From Straminergon stramineum (taxonomy: Eukaryota > Streptophyta > Bryopsida > Hypnales > Calliergonaceae): 64,000 nt of DNA. The notes under the pieces are model-generated. The model searched no databases and had not been told where the DNA came from. It worked only from the letters and a program-made list of their open reading frames with translations. The position numbers were made by a program, and so were the translations under genes. The stretch is taken from the NCBI GenBank assembly GCA_963920665.1, contig OY987264.1, positions 22,858,906 to 22,922,905 on the forward strand. The letters are read 5' to 3'. The stretch's first letter is position 1; every line of letters starts with the position of its first letter. Below, one piece after another: positions 25,001 through 36,140 of this stretch.

Positions 25001-25967
25001 ACCAACAGTGGCCTCCAATGAAGAAGAAACTTTGCCTACCTCTATGAATATACTACATGTCACAATTGCGATGGAGAGTGATCGTGACACTTCGCAATGA
25101 CATATTGCACGAATTTTGCAAAAATCAAGTTGCAAATGTCATGCCCAACAATGGGGATCAAACATTTGTTGCATTGCCAAAATTGCAAAGGGATCTAAAG
25201 GCACTCCAGCTCCAATGTATCGTGGTAGAAAAAAACAATATGGAGGAAACAAGGAGATCATCACTGACTTTTGGTTTTGTCCAGATGATATTGACCGATG
25301 TGTATGAGGCTCTAAACGTCCTTGGGTAATTGATTGGCTACAAGTACCTGATGTGTGGCCTATTCTATCTGACACTATATTGAGTCACCAAGAAACCCTA
25401 CTATTGCAAGATGCTGGCTTCCAACTCCAAGAGCGACCACCTATGTCACCTTGAGGATTATTCAGAATGTCCAACATTTTTGAAGTGGTCTTCTACGATC
25501 AACCTAGTCTTTTGCATGCAAACACGTATCCAACAACAAGAAGGAGCAAAGCTATTCGCCGTATTGTAAATGCTCCTATTATAGAACATCGCAATAAATA
25601 GAAGAGTGCTGGAAATGTCAAAGGATTGATCTTGGGAGTAACTATGTTGCCCTTCCCTAGGCTTGGAGCCATAATCTCTCTCTAATCTGGAACTCAACCT
25701 ACGGAAAAGGTTTATCGAATTACACTTGGCATGTACTCGGAGTACACTTGTCCAGATTTTATAGACATGGCCGTCTCAGCAATTGGTGGCCACCATCAGT
25801 ATGTGAATTGCAAACACCTTTACTACTTGTTTTGTTATTTTTGCAAAATGAATCCAATAGACGATAAGTTTGTACATTCTCCAAGCTTCAGCTTCAATGA
25901 AGTGAAGCTTCTTCTCAGTAGGGTTGGTATCATCAAGCTTCCAAATGAGAATCTTCATCATACCTAG
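22097..25967 (+). pseudogene. MULE-type transposase, GCM-like zinc cluster + DDE + SWIM, decayed (element II)
   Basis: Two exons (22,097-24,256 and 24,561-25,967; intron ATG|GTACGT to CTTTCTAG) give 1,188 codons before the stop, without a frameshift. A VKQE plus PIIDISSESEGE motif (SUMO site and SUMO-interaction-like) lies near residue 135. The cysteine/histidine cluster at about 268-388 has SCAGHLVC....C, CKTC and HLGNHVH, with NQDGLKFKKSSC before it, as in GCM domains. The DDE core includes D540 (FDHVK) and D606 (FMADSAQANW), then TCLLHWSTS. The C-terminal SWIM-like finger has TCPDF and VNCKH, but its first cysteine, present in element I (ACTC), is tyrosine here. Stops lie at 22193, 23423, 24224, 24648, 24927, 25098, 25305, 25452, 25599 and 25683. 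The TGA codons at 22193 and 24224 occupy the same sites as those at 5494 and 7522 in element I. Confidence 0.8.
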
Positions 25968-26387
25968 ATGACCGAGAATCTTTGAGTGTTTACATTTCAG
26001 ATTGGAAGGTTGTAGATTGAAATTAGATATGTAGCTTCAAGAGTATTGTTTTCTATCTAGACAAATACTGTAATTTGCCAAAGTATTCAATACAATCTTT
26101 TTTCAATTTCAATTTGCATTGCACTATAGTTCAGTTATTTACCATTAAAATATATACTTTTGATGTTTAGTACATTATGAAAATAAAACATTTTACACAA
26201 ATTGTACATAACAACAATAATAGGTCCGTGGTAATAGGTCCACGGGAATATCTTCATGGTAATAGGCACTATAATTTACTACAAGTAGAAAATTTTATCC
26301 TAATTTTTATAATGCTATTTCTTTTTAGAAATCTTATTGACTTTTTTCTTAAAATTTTCTAAATGTTAGAACTCAACACTCACATAG
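25968..26387. other. Gene-free right arm of element II
   Basis: AT-rich. Near 26,220-26,270 three copies of an AATAGGTCCACGG-like motif resemble the GGTCATAGG motifs at 10,540-10,565 near the end of element I, so they may be subterminal signals. Confidence 0.4.
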
Positions 26388-26442
26388 TCCCTGCTCACTG
26401 CTCGTAGGCTCGTGCTCGCACGCTCACAAACTAGCACCGTTG
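26388..26442 (-). repeat. Right terminal inverted repeat and GAGC array of element II
   Basis: Read inward, the end is CAACGGTGCTAGTTTGTGAG followed by GTGCGAGC, ACGAGC, CTACGAGC and AGTGAGC boxes. It pairs with the left end at 11,900. Confidence 0.85.
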
Positions 26443-28568
26443 CATTGGTCCCAAAGAGTCTTTAGACTACTCCAAAACCAACAAAGAGTGTATCCATAAT
26501 GGTAGTCTACTCACCTACAACGGTCATAATATTTCCTAACATGGCTACTACAAGAAGGCCTAAAAAAAGTCATATCTTGTGATGAATTTGCACTCAAGAG
26601 GTTGACATTTCTATTGCAATCACTAATTACTCCATGCGGTAACAAACTCAACCTAATGTAGCCTAAATCTCATTGATTGAATTTTTTTTTGTCATAGGTT
26701 TATGCAAGACTTTGATGGGTCATTCCTCAAGTGTCTATGATGGGTCTTTTGCCTATGATGGGTTGGTTCACCTTATGTCATGATCAGTTTTTAGGAACCC
26801 AAGCAATTTGATAATAAAGGTCAAGTTGTACTTTTATTAGCTAGGAAGTCCTCCCCTATGTCACCATGGAGAGATGAGTGAGAGTGTGACTAGTTGAAAG
26901 GAGTAGGGTTTAGAGTCTAGACAACAACTTTCTAGTTCATTGAGGGTACATTCTTGGAAGGAGTTTCAAATACTTTGGCATAACTCTTAGGACTGCATTA
27001 CACTAAGGTAGAGGAGTGCACCGGTCAAGAATTATAGGGAAATGGAGCATTATGATTGGAGGAAGTTTCTTCCTTCACTAGATTGGGTTTACACTACAAC
27101 CAAGACTTGCATGGTAGAGAACTTCAAGCATAGATGAAAAAATGACATGGGTACCTACGTTGCAACACTTTTTGTAAGGGGAGTTCTCAAGGGGTCAAGT
27201 TTCTTGGGCGAACTGAACCCCCAAAGCCTAGACAAGAAACTTGGCTTTTGGAGAAATCCAACTTCACTAAAATATTCTTTCTTGTGATTTATTTGAATTG
27301 TGTAATTGATTGGTTTGAAATTTTGTGTACATGATTTGCATTAGTACAGTCAGTGTCAATGCTTGTCTTTTATGTGTGATCAATCAATCGACATGGTAAT
27401 AATGGTGCAAACAACTCTTGTGCAAATTTTGAAGTATGTTAACCAAGGTTAGCGGTTCAAGGAGAATCACCATTGAGAGTAGAATAGAATTTCACAATGG
27501 GCAAAAATTTGGTTGAAATGAAGTTGAAGTTGAAGGATATTATGTTGGTGGAAATTTTGGAGGAAATTTGAGTGGAAAATTGGTAAAGTAAAAAATCAAA
27601 GGAAAATTTAATTGTAGAATAATTAATCCTGGAAGGACACCAAGGATGTTTTGTGTTGTTTTGGATGGTCAAATAGTCTTTGTGCATATTAAAGAATGGA
27701 TGATTCTCACCATTTTTTTAGTTTATGTAACTTCTTCAATGCTATATCTATATGATTGAATTAAGTTCAAGACATTTTAGTCTTTTATTTTAGTTTATAT
27801 GGGATAGTTTATCAAAAAAATGGTACACTATCCAATGCATTTCAATACTTTGAGGTTTTTTCATAGAAACTTGATTTGACATTCAACTTGCTTTTGAACA
27901 ATGCTAACAAAATGAAGCTTCTAAGAGCTTGTTTAGTTCTAGAAAGTTTGGATATTAATTAACTCTTTCTGTCACTGCCCATCATTCTAGATCGATGTGA
28001 AGAGACGGAAATTGAAAAGGAGGAAGAAGAAGAGTATGTACTATATAGTAAGGAATAGTTCTTTATACAATGAATATGGGATTTCTCCTCTTCATCCCCA
28101 TAAGACCATGACTATCTTTTTCAAAAGAACACTCCAAACATGGACTTGAATTGAAATGAAAATTTTACCACAATAAATAGACTTCAAAGGAAATCTAACC
28201 TTGCAATTTTTTTTGCAAGTGGACATTGGATGAAAGAGAAACAAGCCCTAGAGTTGTAGCCCTCAAAATGCACTTCGGTAAATGAAAATGGAATCATGTA
28301 TACTTAAATGATTCCCACAAAATCAATACATATTGGATTGATTTGAAAATTTTACCACACAAACGAGACAAGTAGATGAATTTTTTCCAACAGGTTTTAT
28401 GAAATTCGGGCAATGGATGCAAAAGTTAAAACTTCTCAAATTTTGCTACACCCCAAGAATGTACAAAATATGTCAATAGCGGGACCATTAGGTGTTACAA
28501 TTCCTATTGTGGCTAGCCAAAACCCTCTTGCTGGTGAAGTTTGCCAAAAGACTTCTCTGGTTGGTATT
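26443..28568. repeat. Copy A, right part, of the 3.3-kb duplicated repeat
   Basis: It begins with the right copy of the target duplication (26,443-26,451) and is collinear with 39,040-41,163, near-identical over long runs (for example 26,820-27,950). Near the end both copies keep a plus-strand frame starting MDAKVKTSQILLHPKNVQN, then MSIAGPLGVTIPIVAS. It looks like a coding fragment, but I do not recognise it. The repeat has no visible terminal repeats, so its class is unknown. Confidence 0.9.
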
Positions 28569-29430
28569 CAAAGGAAATCTGAATTCTGCAACGAACGACA
28601 GTAATACTTCATAATTCCCTGGCCCCCAGTAGGACTCGTTTTTCAGCTGGATGTCAGGAACATTCTGCACCGTAGGTGATGTGAAGCAATCTTAAGGAAA
28701 TGAGTCAATTCTCTCTCAGTTGTCTTATCCACCGGCAATTCAGTTGTGTGCAGCAGCTAGAACTGCCTTCATTCAGTGCCAAGATTTGTCGAACCCGTAC
28801 AGACACAAGTCTTAACTTGGAATCGATCGGTGAAGGTCTGAACGCCTCCACCCTGCCTCCACTGCCTGGGCAGCCCCTTGTGTTCCCACCTCCCCTGCTG
28901 GCAGCACGTGGCTCCTGTGCAACCACTTCCTCGGGCGGAAACATAAAAATTGTTGAACTGAATCTACCATTTTTTCCATACAATGTTCCGAGCTCGTGTG
29001 GAGTTTTTTTTTACTCCCTTCCAACTAGTTATGGACGTATGAGAGCCGCTGCATTCAAGGGCCAGTTCAATAACTAATTTCATTTGTACAAAGCTCCGTG
29101 CAGATGGTGAGTTTCCTGAAGTAAGAGGAGGTAAAGAATATTGACACGTGCATAAGAAAGAACTGGTGGGAAATTTTCAACTCAGCATTGAGCATGTGTG
29201 CAGAGTGTGTCACTCAATCGTGGAGAGCAATATCGTAGTATAAGGTATGTGCACGCAGAATCGCCACTTGAAATGAATGCATGCTGGATAATTAAGGTAA
29301 CGATTGTGGGTGCACACACCTGACCTGAATTCTCTGCAGCTTTAAACCTTAGCCAGAGTGCAAAGTGAGGTCAGGCTCCTATGCATCTGACTAGAACCTT
29401 AAATTGGATTGAGCCAGACTACCCCATGAA
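28569..29430. other. Intergenic; 3' flank of the kinase gene
   Basis: Overlapping open frames on both strands at 28,700-29,077 have no recognisable domain, and neither is preferred. The stretch is less AT-rich than the repeats on its left. The 3' untranslated region of the kinase gene should lie at the right edge. Confidence 0.4.
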
Positions 29431-31263
29431 CTAAATCTCTTGTCCCCCGTATGTCAATCCCAAGCATCGGCTGAGCACACGTTTCGTCCATGCCTCCACT
29501 CTAGAGCGTGGTGGCACCACATTTCCAAAGGGGATGCTACAAAGGACATCACATATTGTGGAGAACTTGGGCCTCACCTCAGGATCATCGTCCCAACACT
29601 TCGAGATGAACCCTGCCAAGTCTGGATGTAGTCCAGCCGGGAGCTTCGGCCTGCGCTTCTCAATCACGTCTCTCTCATTCAAATGCTTGTCAGGCGCATC
29701 ACCGGTCAGAATTTCGTAGCATGTCATAGCAAAGCTATACACATCCGTCTTCATTAGCTGCTCAGCTCTGAGTTCGCCTCTCTGTGCCCTTAGGACCTCC
29801 GGCGCTCGCCACAGATTTGTGCCTGCACGGTGCGCAACATTTGGGTTTCCAAGACGATGAGATTCTCCAAAATCAGTGATTTTCACATCAAACCGTCCAC
29901 AATGGTCGTGGACCAACACATTCGCTGCCTTGATGTCCCTGTGGACGACATTCTTCGAGTGAAGGAAGTTCAAACCCAGAGCTATCTTGAGGCACAGCTC
30001 CTGAGCTTCAGCGCCGCTGAATAAAGGGGACGATGTCCGACCTTCCTTGCGAGAATTGATCAGTTTTTGGAGATCCATGTCCATGCGCTCCATCATGATC
30101 CAGCCGCCATTGTCATCAACAGAAACACCGATCAACCGAGCAATGTGTGGATGCTGAAGCTTCATAAGAAAATCCACTTCCTCTCTGAAACTCAGAGACA
30201 ACGACTTGAACCTTTTCACTGCAAATGCGCATCCCAGCCAGTTCACTTCGTACACTTCGTTGGTGCCTCCGACTCCAATGCGTCGTCTCCACTCTACATC
30301 AGCAGGGTCTATGGACAGATGGATTGGCATTGTTTCCAACATACTTGCAATCTCCAGGCATTTGTTTCCTTCATCGTCTTTATGGGTGGTCCATTGTAAC
30401 GCACAGTCCTCGGTCACGGTCGCTTGCTTTCGGGCTTGATCACATGCAGCACGGATGGTAGCCAATCTGTCACATATTGCAGAAAACCCAGGCCTGTTCT
30501 CTGGGTCCTCATCCGCGCAATCGAGGATAAGCTCCACCAGGTCGTCACTAATGCCAGGAGGAAGCTCTAACTTAGCCGCTGCTTCTCTAATTCTTGGTTC
30601 CAAATTTACAGTACAGCGAGACCTCAAGTACAAGTAATCCCATCCTGATATGAGTGCAATGAAAACTGCAGAAAAAACATAAACATCTGCAGCTTTCGAC
30701 GAGTTTCTGGCATGATCTGAGAACGCAAAACCGCCGATCTTGATGTCAAGCTCGCCATTAGTATGCACATTCATCAAAATAATGTCACAAGTCAAGGATC
30801 CGTGTACAACTTCTCTGCCATGCAAGAACCTCATACCCAAAGCAATCTTCGAGGCAATGTCAAGAGCTTCGCAGCCATCAAAGGGAGGAGCCCTTGATGC
30901 CCTGATGCGATCATTCATAACTCTTAGCAGGTTAGTTTCCAAGCGTTCCATCACTATGGACACCTTTCTTTGCCCAGGTTCCACGTTGAATCCCAAAAGT
31001 TGCACTACATGCGGATGTGGAAGCCTCATTAAGATTTCCAGTTCCTTGGGGTAAGGTTCGAAAACTTGGAAGTCATAAATGTAGAATTCTTTGACAGCAA
31101 CCTCGCAACCTAGCCAAGTGGCACTTTTTACCTCGCTAGAACTTCCAAAGCCAATGTGATTTCCTACATGCAAGTCAGATAATGAAATCCTAAGATGCTC
31201 TGGAATGCTCCGGGATCTGGTTCGGTGTCCAGCCTCTGCCACGTGGGACTCCGTCAAGTCCAT
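29431..31263 (-). CDS. Tandem pseudokinase-kinase protein
   Basis: A single open exon encodes 610 residues from the ATG at 31,263; an upstream in-frame TTG is not a plant start. Domain 1 (about 27-275) has a glycine-rich loop GFGSSSEV and lysine in VAVKEF (58), but HRD is HGS (154-156), DFG is GGF (177-179), and the activation segment with APE is missing, so it should be a pseudokinase. Domain 2 (about 326-590) has GVGGTNEV, lysine 350, HRDIKAANVL (441-450), DFG (464-466) and APE (487-489), so it should be an active serine/threonine kinase of the plant TKL/RLCK-like type. No signal peptide or membrane segment is seen, so it is likely cytosolic. The order pseudokinase then kinase is like JAK, by convergence. 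An acceptor (GCCTTAG) lies just upstream of the start, so a 5' exon is likely. Confidence 0.85.
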   Translation of the reverse strand: MDLTESHVAEAGHRTRSRSIPEHLRISLSDLHVGNHIGFGSSSEVKSATWLGCEVAVKEFYIYDFQVFEPYPKELEILMRLPHPHVVQLLGFNVEPGQRKVSIVMERLETNLLRVMNDRIRASRAPPFDGCEALDIASKIALGMRFLHGREVVHGSLTCDIILMNVHTNGELDIKIGGFAFSDHARNSSKAADVYVFSAVFIALISGWDYLYLRSRCTVNLEPRIREAAAKLELPPGISDDLVELILDCADEDPENRPGFSAICDRLATIRAACDQARKQATVTEDCALQWTTHKDDEGNKCLEIASMLETMPIHLSIDPADVEWRRRIGVGGTNEVYEVNWLGCAFAVKRFKSLSLSFREEVDFLMKLQHPHIARLIGVSVDDNGGWIMMERMDMDLQKLINSRKEGRTSSPLFSGAEAQELCLKIALGLNFLHSKNVVHRDIKAANVLVHDHCGRFDVKITDFGESHRLGNPNVAHRAGTNLWRAPEVLRAQRGELRAEQLMKTDVYSFAMTCYEILTGDAPDKHLNERDVIEKRRPKLPAGLHPDLAGFISKCWDDDPEVRPKFSTICDVLCSIPFGNVVPPRSRVEAWTKRVLSRCLGLTYGGQEI

Positions 31264-31321
31264 GGAAAGGAAGAAGAAGAGCAACCTAAGGCTGGCGTGA
31301 ATAAAGAGCCTGTTGGGGTTC

Positions 31322-31535
31322 TTACACTCGCAATTGAAGAGGAACTGTATCCATCACTGTGATGCGATTCAAACTATCCACTGCAGACACATAAACACAT
31401 ATTAGAGCTTGCAATTCATGATTCCTAACCCATTCTACTAACTCGGGAATCCATGAAAGAAATGTTTTTGGTTGCGCTGTACGAACCATCACCTGCATGA
31501 CCATGAAACATTCACAAGCTCCATCAGCAGCCTTG
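31322..31535 (-). CDS. Possible coding exon upstream of the kinase
   Basis: After an acceptor (TTTCTTTCAG) the minus strand reads through about 70 codons, with SWIPELVEWVRNHELQALIC and VYVSAVDSLNRITVMD, to a TAA 59 bases before the kinase ATG. It looks like real protein. If GTAAGA at 31,327 is a donor, the intron to the kinase exon would be only about 41 bp, which is short for a plant. It may be a 5' part of the kinase gene or the last exon of another gene. I do not recognise the domain. Confidence 0.35.
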
Positions 31536-33291
31536 TCTGAAAGAAATTGCAAACCCTAGCAAATATCTCTAACTACCCCGAATTGCAGTTTGCAACTCTT
31601 ACCCAAATATGATCCCTGAAGATTTTTGTCCAAAATGTACACAATCTCAACATGAAATCCAGAATCGATTGTCGATACACCAATAATAAAAAATTTAGAA
31701 ATTCATACTTTGTTCATACTTTTTTCATATGGCGTCCATAATGTAAACTCTAAGATGCATCGGAACCCTCTTTCAAACAGTCTACATGATCCAAACGAAT
31801 TGAGACAAGTTAGTAGCAGAAATCATCCTCGAAATGATCATTTGGACGCGTACATACCATAAGCTTCCGAAAAAGACAATCGGATTAATAGGGGAATCAC
31901 CCAACCATTTCTTCTTTGTTAGAGCTCTCTCGACTCCGTCTCATTCTCTTCACTAGAGGCAGCTTGAGTCCGATAACAAGATCTGCAGTATAGACGCGAC
32001 ACTTCCAAACTGAAGCAAAAGATGAAATATCGGCAACTTCCGTACTACGCGAACAGACCTTAAAGGTTAGTGCTCGCTATCAATTCTTCGTGAACACGCG
32101 TGTATAATAAATCCTTCGGCTCTTCAATTCACGCATAGTGAAATCCCAGCGCTCGCCCCACAGTCTACCTTTTCTGAAAAGATTCGTAACTCTATCTAAT
32201 TCTATGCTAAATTTGGAAGGTCGAAAATTACAGCAAGAAAATCCTTGACAGACAGAGATTTCGACAAAAGATGGAGAATATATTAAAGAGGAGAACCACA
32301 CACAGCCATCTCTTCTTCGTACGAGGTCGATTCTCGCCCTCTTCACTAATTATGTTAAGAGGCAGCTAGAGTCCGATAGCAAGAGCTACTGACACTACAC
32401 TGCCGAACTACAGAAGCCCAACGATGAAGAATCGGGAAAATTCCCGTATATCTCCAACATGCTCTCAAGTACCTTGCGTCCACTCCAGTCGTTGTGCTCA
32501 CAGCGAAAGAAAACACAGCGCCTGCTTCCCGACAATCTGCCTTCCCAAAGGATCAGAAACAAGGAGATTTTATAAGATCGTCTGTTAGGAATTAATTTCA
32601 TTTTTTTTATTTTTGTGGGGCGAATTTTCGCCACTCGGACAGATTTGTCAAGCTCTGTCCCCTCCAGAACCGCGTCATTGCGCCAGTGCTGTGAAGGCTT
32701 GTGGCAGTTTACTGTTCCAAAATATAACACTTGTTAGATTAGAATGGGGCTTCCCTTTGACTTGAGGTCCCATGTGACAAATCCTTGAAACTTTCCCCAA
32801 CCAAAGAGTCCGCGTTGAAAAAACGGCAACATTAGGGGTAGGCACAGTTCCTCCATCCTCTGTATTTTCTGTGGAGAATGGGGACGTGCCTGTTTGCGGT
32901 TGGCTACCCACATGTTTTGTGAAAAGGAATATTCTTCCAAGAAGAATATTCCTTTTGGCACTGTAGTTTCACTCCGTAGTGTCCAGATTTCATCGTCACC
33001 TTGCCGTTTTCACCTCCATTGGAAGTTTACAATTCTATTTGCATTTGGGCGCTTGAGTGCTTGCAGTGCACACTTCACTTGAGGTATTTCTGCCTCAAAC
33101 TTCCTAGGTTTAGCTGTTGTTTACGAATTTGCTTTTCGTGCTTTACCCATTGCAAGCTATGGTGAAGCTTTTGGTCTTCTCCTGGTTTGCATTCATTTTT
33201 TTTTTTTTTCTTCCTTTTGCTTGCTGTTCACAAAGGCAAGAACTGAATGCTCTGTGCTCTGCATGACGATCACTTTGCCAAAGACATCCAA
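31536..33291. other. Upstream region of the kinase gene with duplicated segment
   Basis: The segment near 31,925-32,060 (CTCTTCACTAGAGGCAGCTT ... AAGATGAAATATCGG) is repeated, diverged, at about 32,337-32,440 in the same orientation. It may contain duplicated promoter or 5' untranslated sequence. Open frames here are short and unconvincing. Confidence 0.45.
32922..32956. repeat. Perfect 15-bp inverted repeat with 5-base loop
   Basis: AAAAGGAATATTCTT and its exact reverse complement are separated by CCAAG. It may be a cruciform or foldback remnant. No T-tract or gene end suggests a transcription role. Confidence 0.85.
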
Positions 33292-34224
33292 TTAACCCTT
33301 AAAGGACCATTTGTTCCCTCGGAGGACAATTTGGGTCTGGGCAAGTTCCTATTGTCTCAATTTTTAGTGATATTTTTTGGAATTTTTTGAGGTTTTGTAT
33401 TTTTGCAATAGCTCTATGAAAATATATTTTTTTATTTTAATTGATGCCCGGGAACAAAAGTTATGGCATAATAAGCAAAAATGGAGTTTAGTGGGCAGCA
33501 CAAAAAAATCACAGAAAGTCAAATTAATTTTTTTTCAAATATTTTTCTCAAAGATCATATTTTTGTCTACATGTGAAGCTTTGTTTCATTCAATTTGGAC
33601 TAATAATGAGAAAGTTATGGACAATCTTAGTTTTTCAGGCAATCTAAGCATCTTCTTGAAAAAATAACTTGTGGAATTCATTTTTGAGTGCAATTTTTAG
33701 AATTTTTCTAAAAACAATGCTAGACAAGGTTAGATTCTCTCGCTAGAACAATCTCACCGTTGGGATTATTGTGATTCAATTCCATCTAAAAATTATTAAC
33801 AATTTAGTTTTTTCTTCAATCTTGAACCCACCTCTTCTTAACAATTTTTTAATGAGTGAAAATTAAGTGTTTTTGTTCCAAATATTTTTTGTAGATTCTC
33901 AACTCAACTACTTAACATAAATAAGTAGAAAATCAAAATCAGTAGTGCAAAAAAATTGAACTAAAAAGATTCAAAGCCAAAAAATCGAGTCAAACAAGGT
34001 GCAAAAAAACTTGTTTTCTTCACTTGAGATGCATATATCTTGCAATCTGCATGGTCAAAGTTTCTGAAATTTCTTCCATGTATTCATATACTAGTCAAGT
34101 ATAAGATCTTACGGTTGGATATGCAAAAAAGAACAATTTTTCATGTTCTTTTCTCTTTGCAATAGAAATGACAGTTTTGAGGGGTTTTTTGATAGGAAAA
34201 TCACCTTGGTCCTCTAGGGGTTGA
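33292..34224 (+). mobile_element. TTAA-bounded short element, copy 1 (933 bp)
   Basis: It begins TTAACCCTTAAAGGACCA and ends TTGGTCCTCTAGGGGTTGA, an inverted repeat of about 15 bp next to TTAA (the right TTAA has become TTGA). It is similar along its length to 35,207-36,140 (934 bp). There is no coding capacity. The TTAA target and CCCY terminus suggest a piggyBac-like non-autonomous element, which is inference. Confidence 0.6.
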
Positions 34225-34678
34225 AGGTGTGTAAGTAAGACATGTGAATTGAGGCACAAAGGAGAACTAAGGTGCTGGAATATCAGATTTCCTCCTTGAA
34301 TTACAAAATCCTCAAGCCAGAGCAAACCATATTTTATTCGAAACTGCAACCCATCAAGTCCTGTGATTGGACCCTGGAAATCTGCAAAATAACCAGCATC
34401 CCTTTCCAAGGTAAACTATTCTCAGTCCTCCATTTCTCCACCCTTGTATGACGAAAATGGGGTGTCACAGTTCCTCCACCTGAGAATGAACGGCATTGGC
34501 TACCCATTCGTCGGTTGATCTTCCCATTTTCCACGGAAATCCCAAAGGGTGGAGAAACTATGACTACCCTTATTCTTTCTTTCGGATATTGCACTTGCCT
34601 TCATGTGAGATGTTAAAAACAAGTATAGAACATAATATAGTGAGAAATAACTCCAACCCTTTCTAGTGTTGGTGTTAT

Positions 34679-34908
34679 TTAATCCCTAAACACGCGGCAG
34701 ACTTTTTTTTGTCTGATGAACGTCAAGGAATTCTCCTCTACAGGATAGAATTGCAACTAGTCATCCTCAGAATTAGGGGTGGAAACTTGAGATCTTCTAC
34801 AATAGTTTGACTCCCAACGAGTATTTTTGATTTTTTTTAAGTGGATGATGTCACATGGTTCCAAAATGACTAATTTCTATGGTCACTAGCTCTGCGTTCA
34901 AGGGTTAA
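34679..34908 (+). mobile_element. TTAA-bounded short element, 230 bp
   Basis: It starts TTAATCCCTAAACACGC and ends GCGTTCAAGGGTTAA. Inverted and direct diverged copies lie back to back at about 49,437-49,664 and 49,685-49,880. No coding capacity. Confidence 0.45.
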
Positions 34909-35206
34909 CCTTGAAACACCTTGACTATGACCACAAAGTTGCACATCAAATTCCATCGTATGTTCCCATTTAGGAACTCTTGCACATGTGAACAAAAGAA
35001 TTTATTTTTATTTTTCAAAGATGATTATAAAATTGTAAAGCAACCTAAACCATTCTCCCTTCAAGATTAGGATAATTTGTCCCTACAGTAGATCCCTATT
35101 GTAGGAGTGAATTTAGTATAATCTTCTAAGAGTCATTGGTTGGTTTGGAAGTTGCAACACTAGGGGCTCTTGCTTTCTAGGTAGCTTAAGGCCCCCCCCA
35201 TGTTGT

Positions 35207-36140
35207 TTAACCCCTAAAGGACCATTGTCCCCCCTTTAGGGACAAATTGGATTTTAGGCAAGTACCTACAGTCTCAATTTTTGTCATGATTTTTGGAAAT
35301 TCTTTTTAAGATAGAAAAAATAATTAGCTTCGTGGTCATATGATTTTTTTTTTCAATTGGTGCCCAAAAACAAAAGTTATGACCAAATAATCTCAAAATA
35401 GGGGAGAACAAACAAACAAACAAAATTACAAAAATTTGCATTGTTTTTCAAAAAAAAAAAATTTCATAGATTATATTTTTGTCTATATGGAAAGATTTGA
35501 TTCATTTCATTTGGATAAGTGATGTGAAAATTATGGACAATCTTGTTTTGGGGGCAATCTAAGCATCTTCTTGAAAAAATAACTTGTAGAATTCATTTTT
35601 GATTGCAATTTTTAAAATTTTCTTAGAAAAAGTTCCACATCGTTTAGTTTTCTTTCTAGAACAATCTCACCATTGGGATTAGTGCGTTTTGATTCCATCT
35701 TAGAGATATTAGTTTAGATTTTCATTCTATCTTGTACCTACTTCTACTTAACAATTTGTTTTCAAAATGAAATTAAGTTTTGTTGAATTTTATTTTTTAT
35801 CCTAGACTCTCAGCTCAATTTCCCACAATAAAAATTTAAACCTCAAAACTTTGTAGTGCAAAAAATTGAAGTTAAGAAGGTTCAAAGTCAAATAATCTAG
35901 TCTTGCAATGTGAAAAAAATTATTTTCTTCACTTTAAATGCAAAAATCTTGCAACCTATGTGTTCAAAATTTTTGAAATTTATTCTACACATTTTCATAC
36001 TATTTAGCTGTAAGATCCTATGGTTAGATGTCCAAATAAATACAATTTTCAAACTTTTGACTCTTTGCAATAGAAATGGCAATTTTGAGTGTTACTTGGC
36101 AAAAGAAAAGGCCTTGGTCTTTTATTCTTTTAGGGGTTAA
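35207..36140 (+). mobile_element. TTAA-bounded short element, copy 2 (934 bp)
   Basis: It begins TTAACCCCTAAAGGACCA and ends TTTTAGGGGTTAA. TTAA is present on both sides. It shares internal blocks with copy 1, such as TTATGGACAATCTT and the AATAGAAATGRCARTTTTGA block near the right end. Confidence 0.65.

Larger units (their letters stand above)
11900..26442. mobile_element. Element II: 14.5-kb Mutator-like transposon with ParB-methyltransferase cargo
   Basis: The ends are fixed by comparison with the uninterrupted repeat copy B (37,883-41,163), where the target reads continuously. The element is 14,543 bp, flanked by the 9-bp duplication CATTGGTCC, and has terminal inverted repeats that match at 23 of the first 29 bases (CAGGGTTGCTA / CAACGGTGCTA, then a shared TTTGTGAGC). 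Both ends carry GAGC-box arrays. Inside, from left to right, are the minus-strand ParB-methyltransferase pseudogene (12,833-17,100), a spacer with palindromes and a minisatellite, a minus-strand basic exon (20,649-20,940) and the plus-strand transposase pseudogene (22,097-25,967). All recognised genes carry stops or are partial, so the copy is probably immobile now. Confidence 0.9.

Noticed and set aside
26443..28568. LTR of a retrotransposon paired with 37,883-41,163
   Set aside because: No TG...CA ends, primer-binding site or polypeptide genes lie between the two copies, and host-like genes (kinase) do.
28700..29077. Overlapping plus and minus frames as genes
   Set aside because: They are short, have no domain and have no consistent splice signals.
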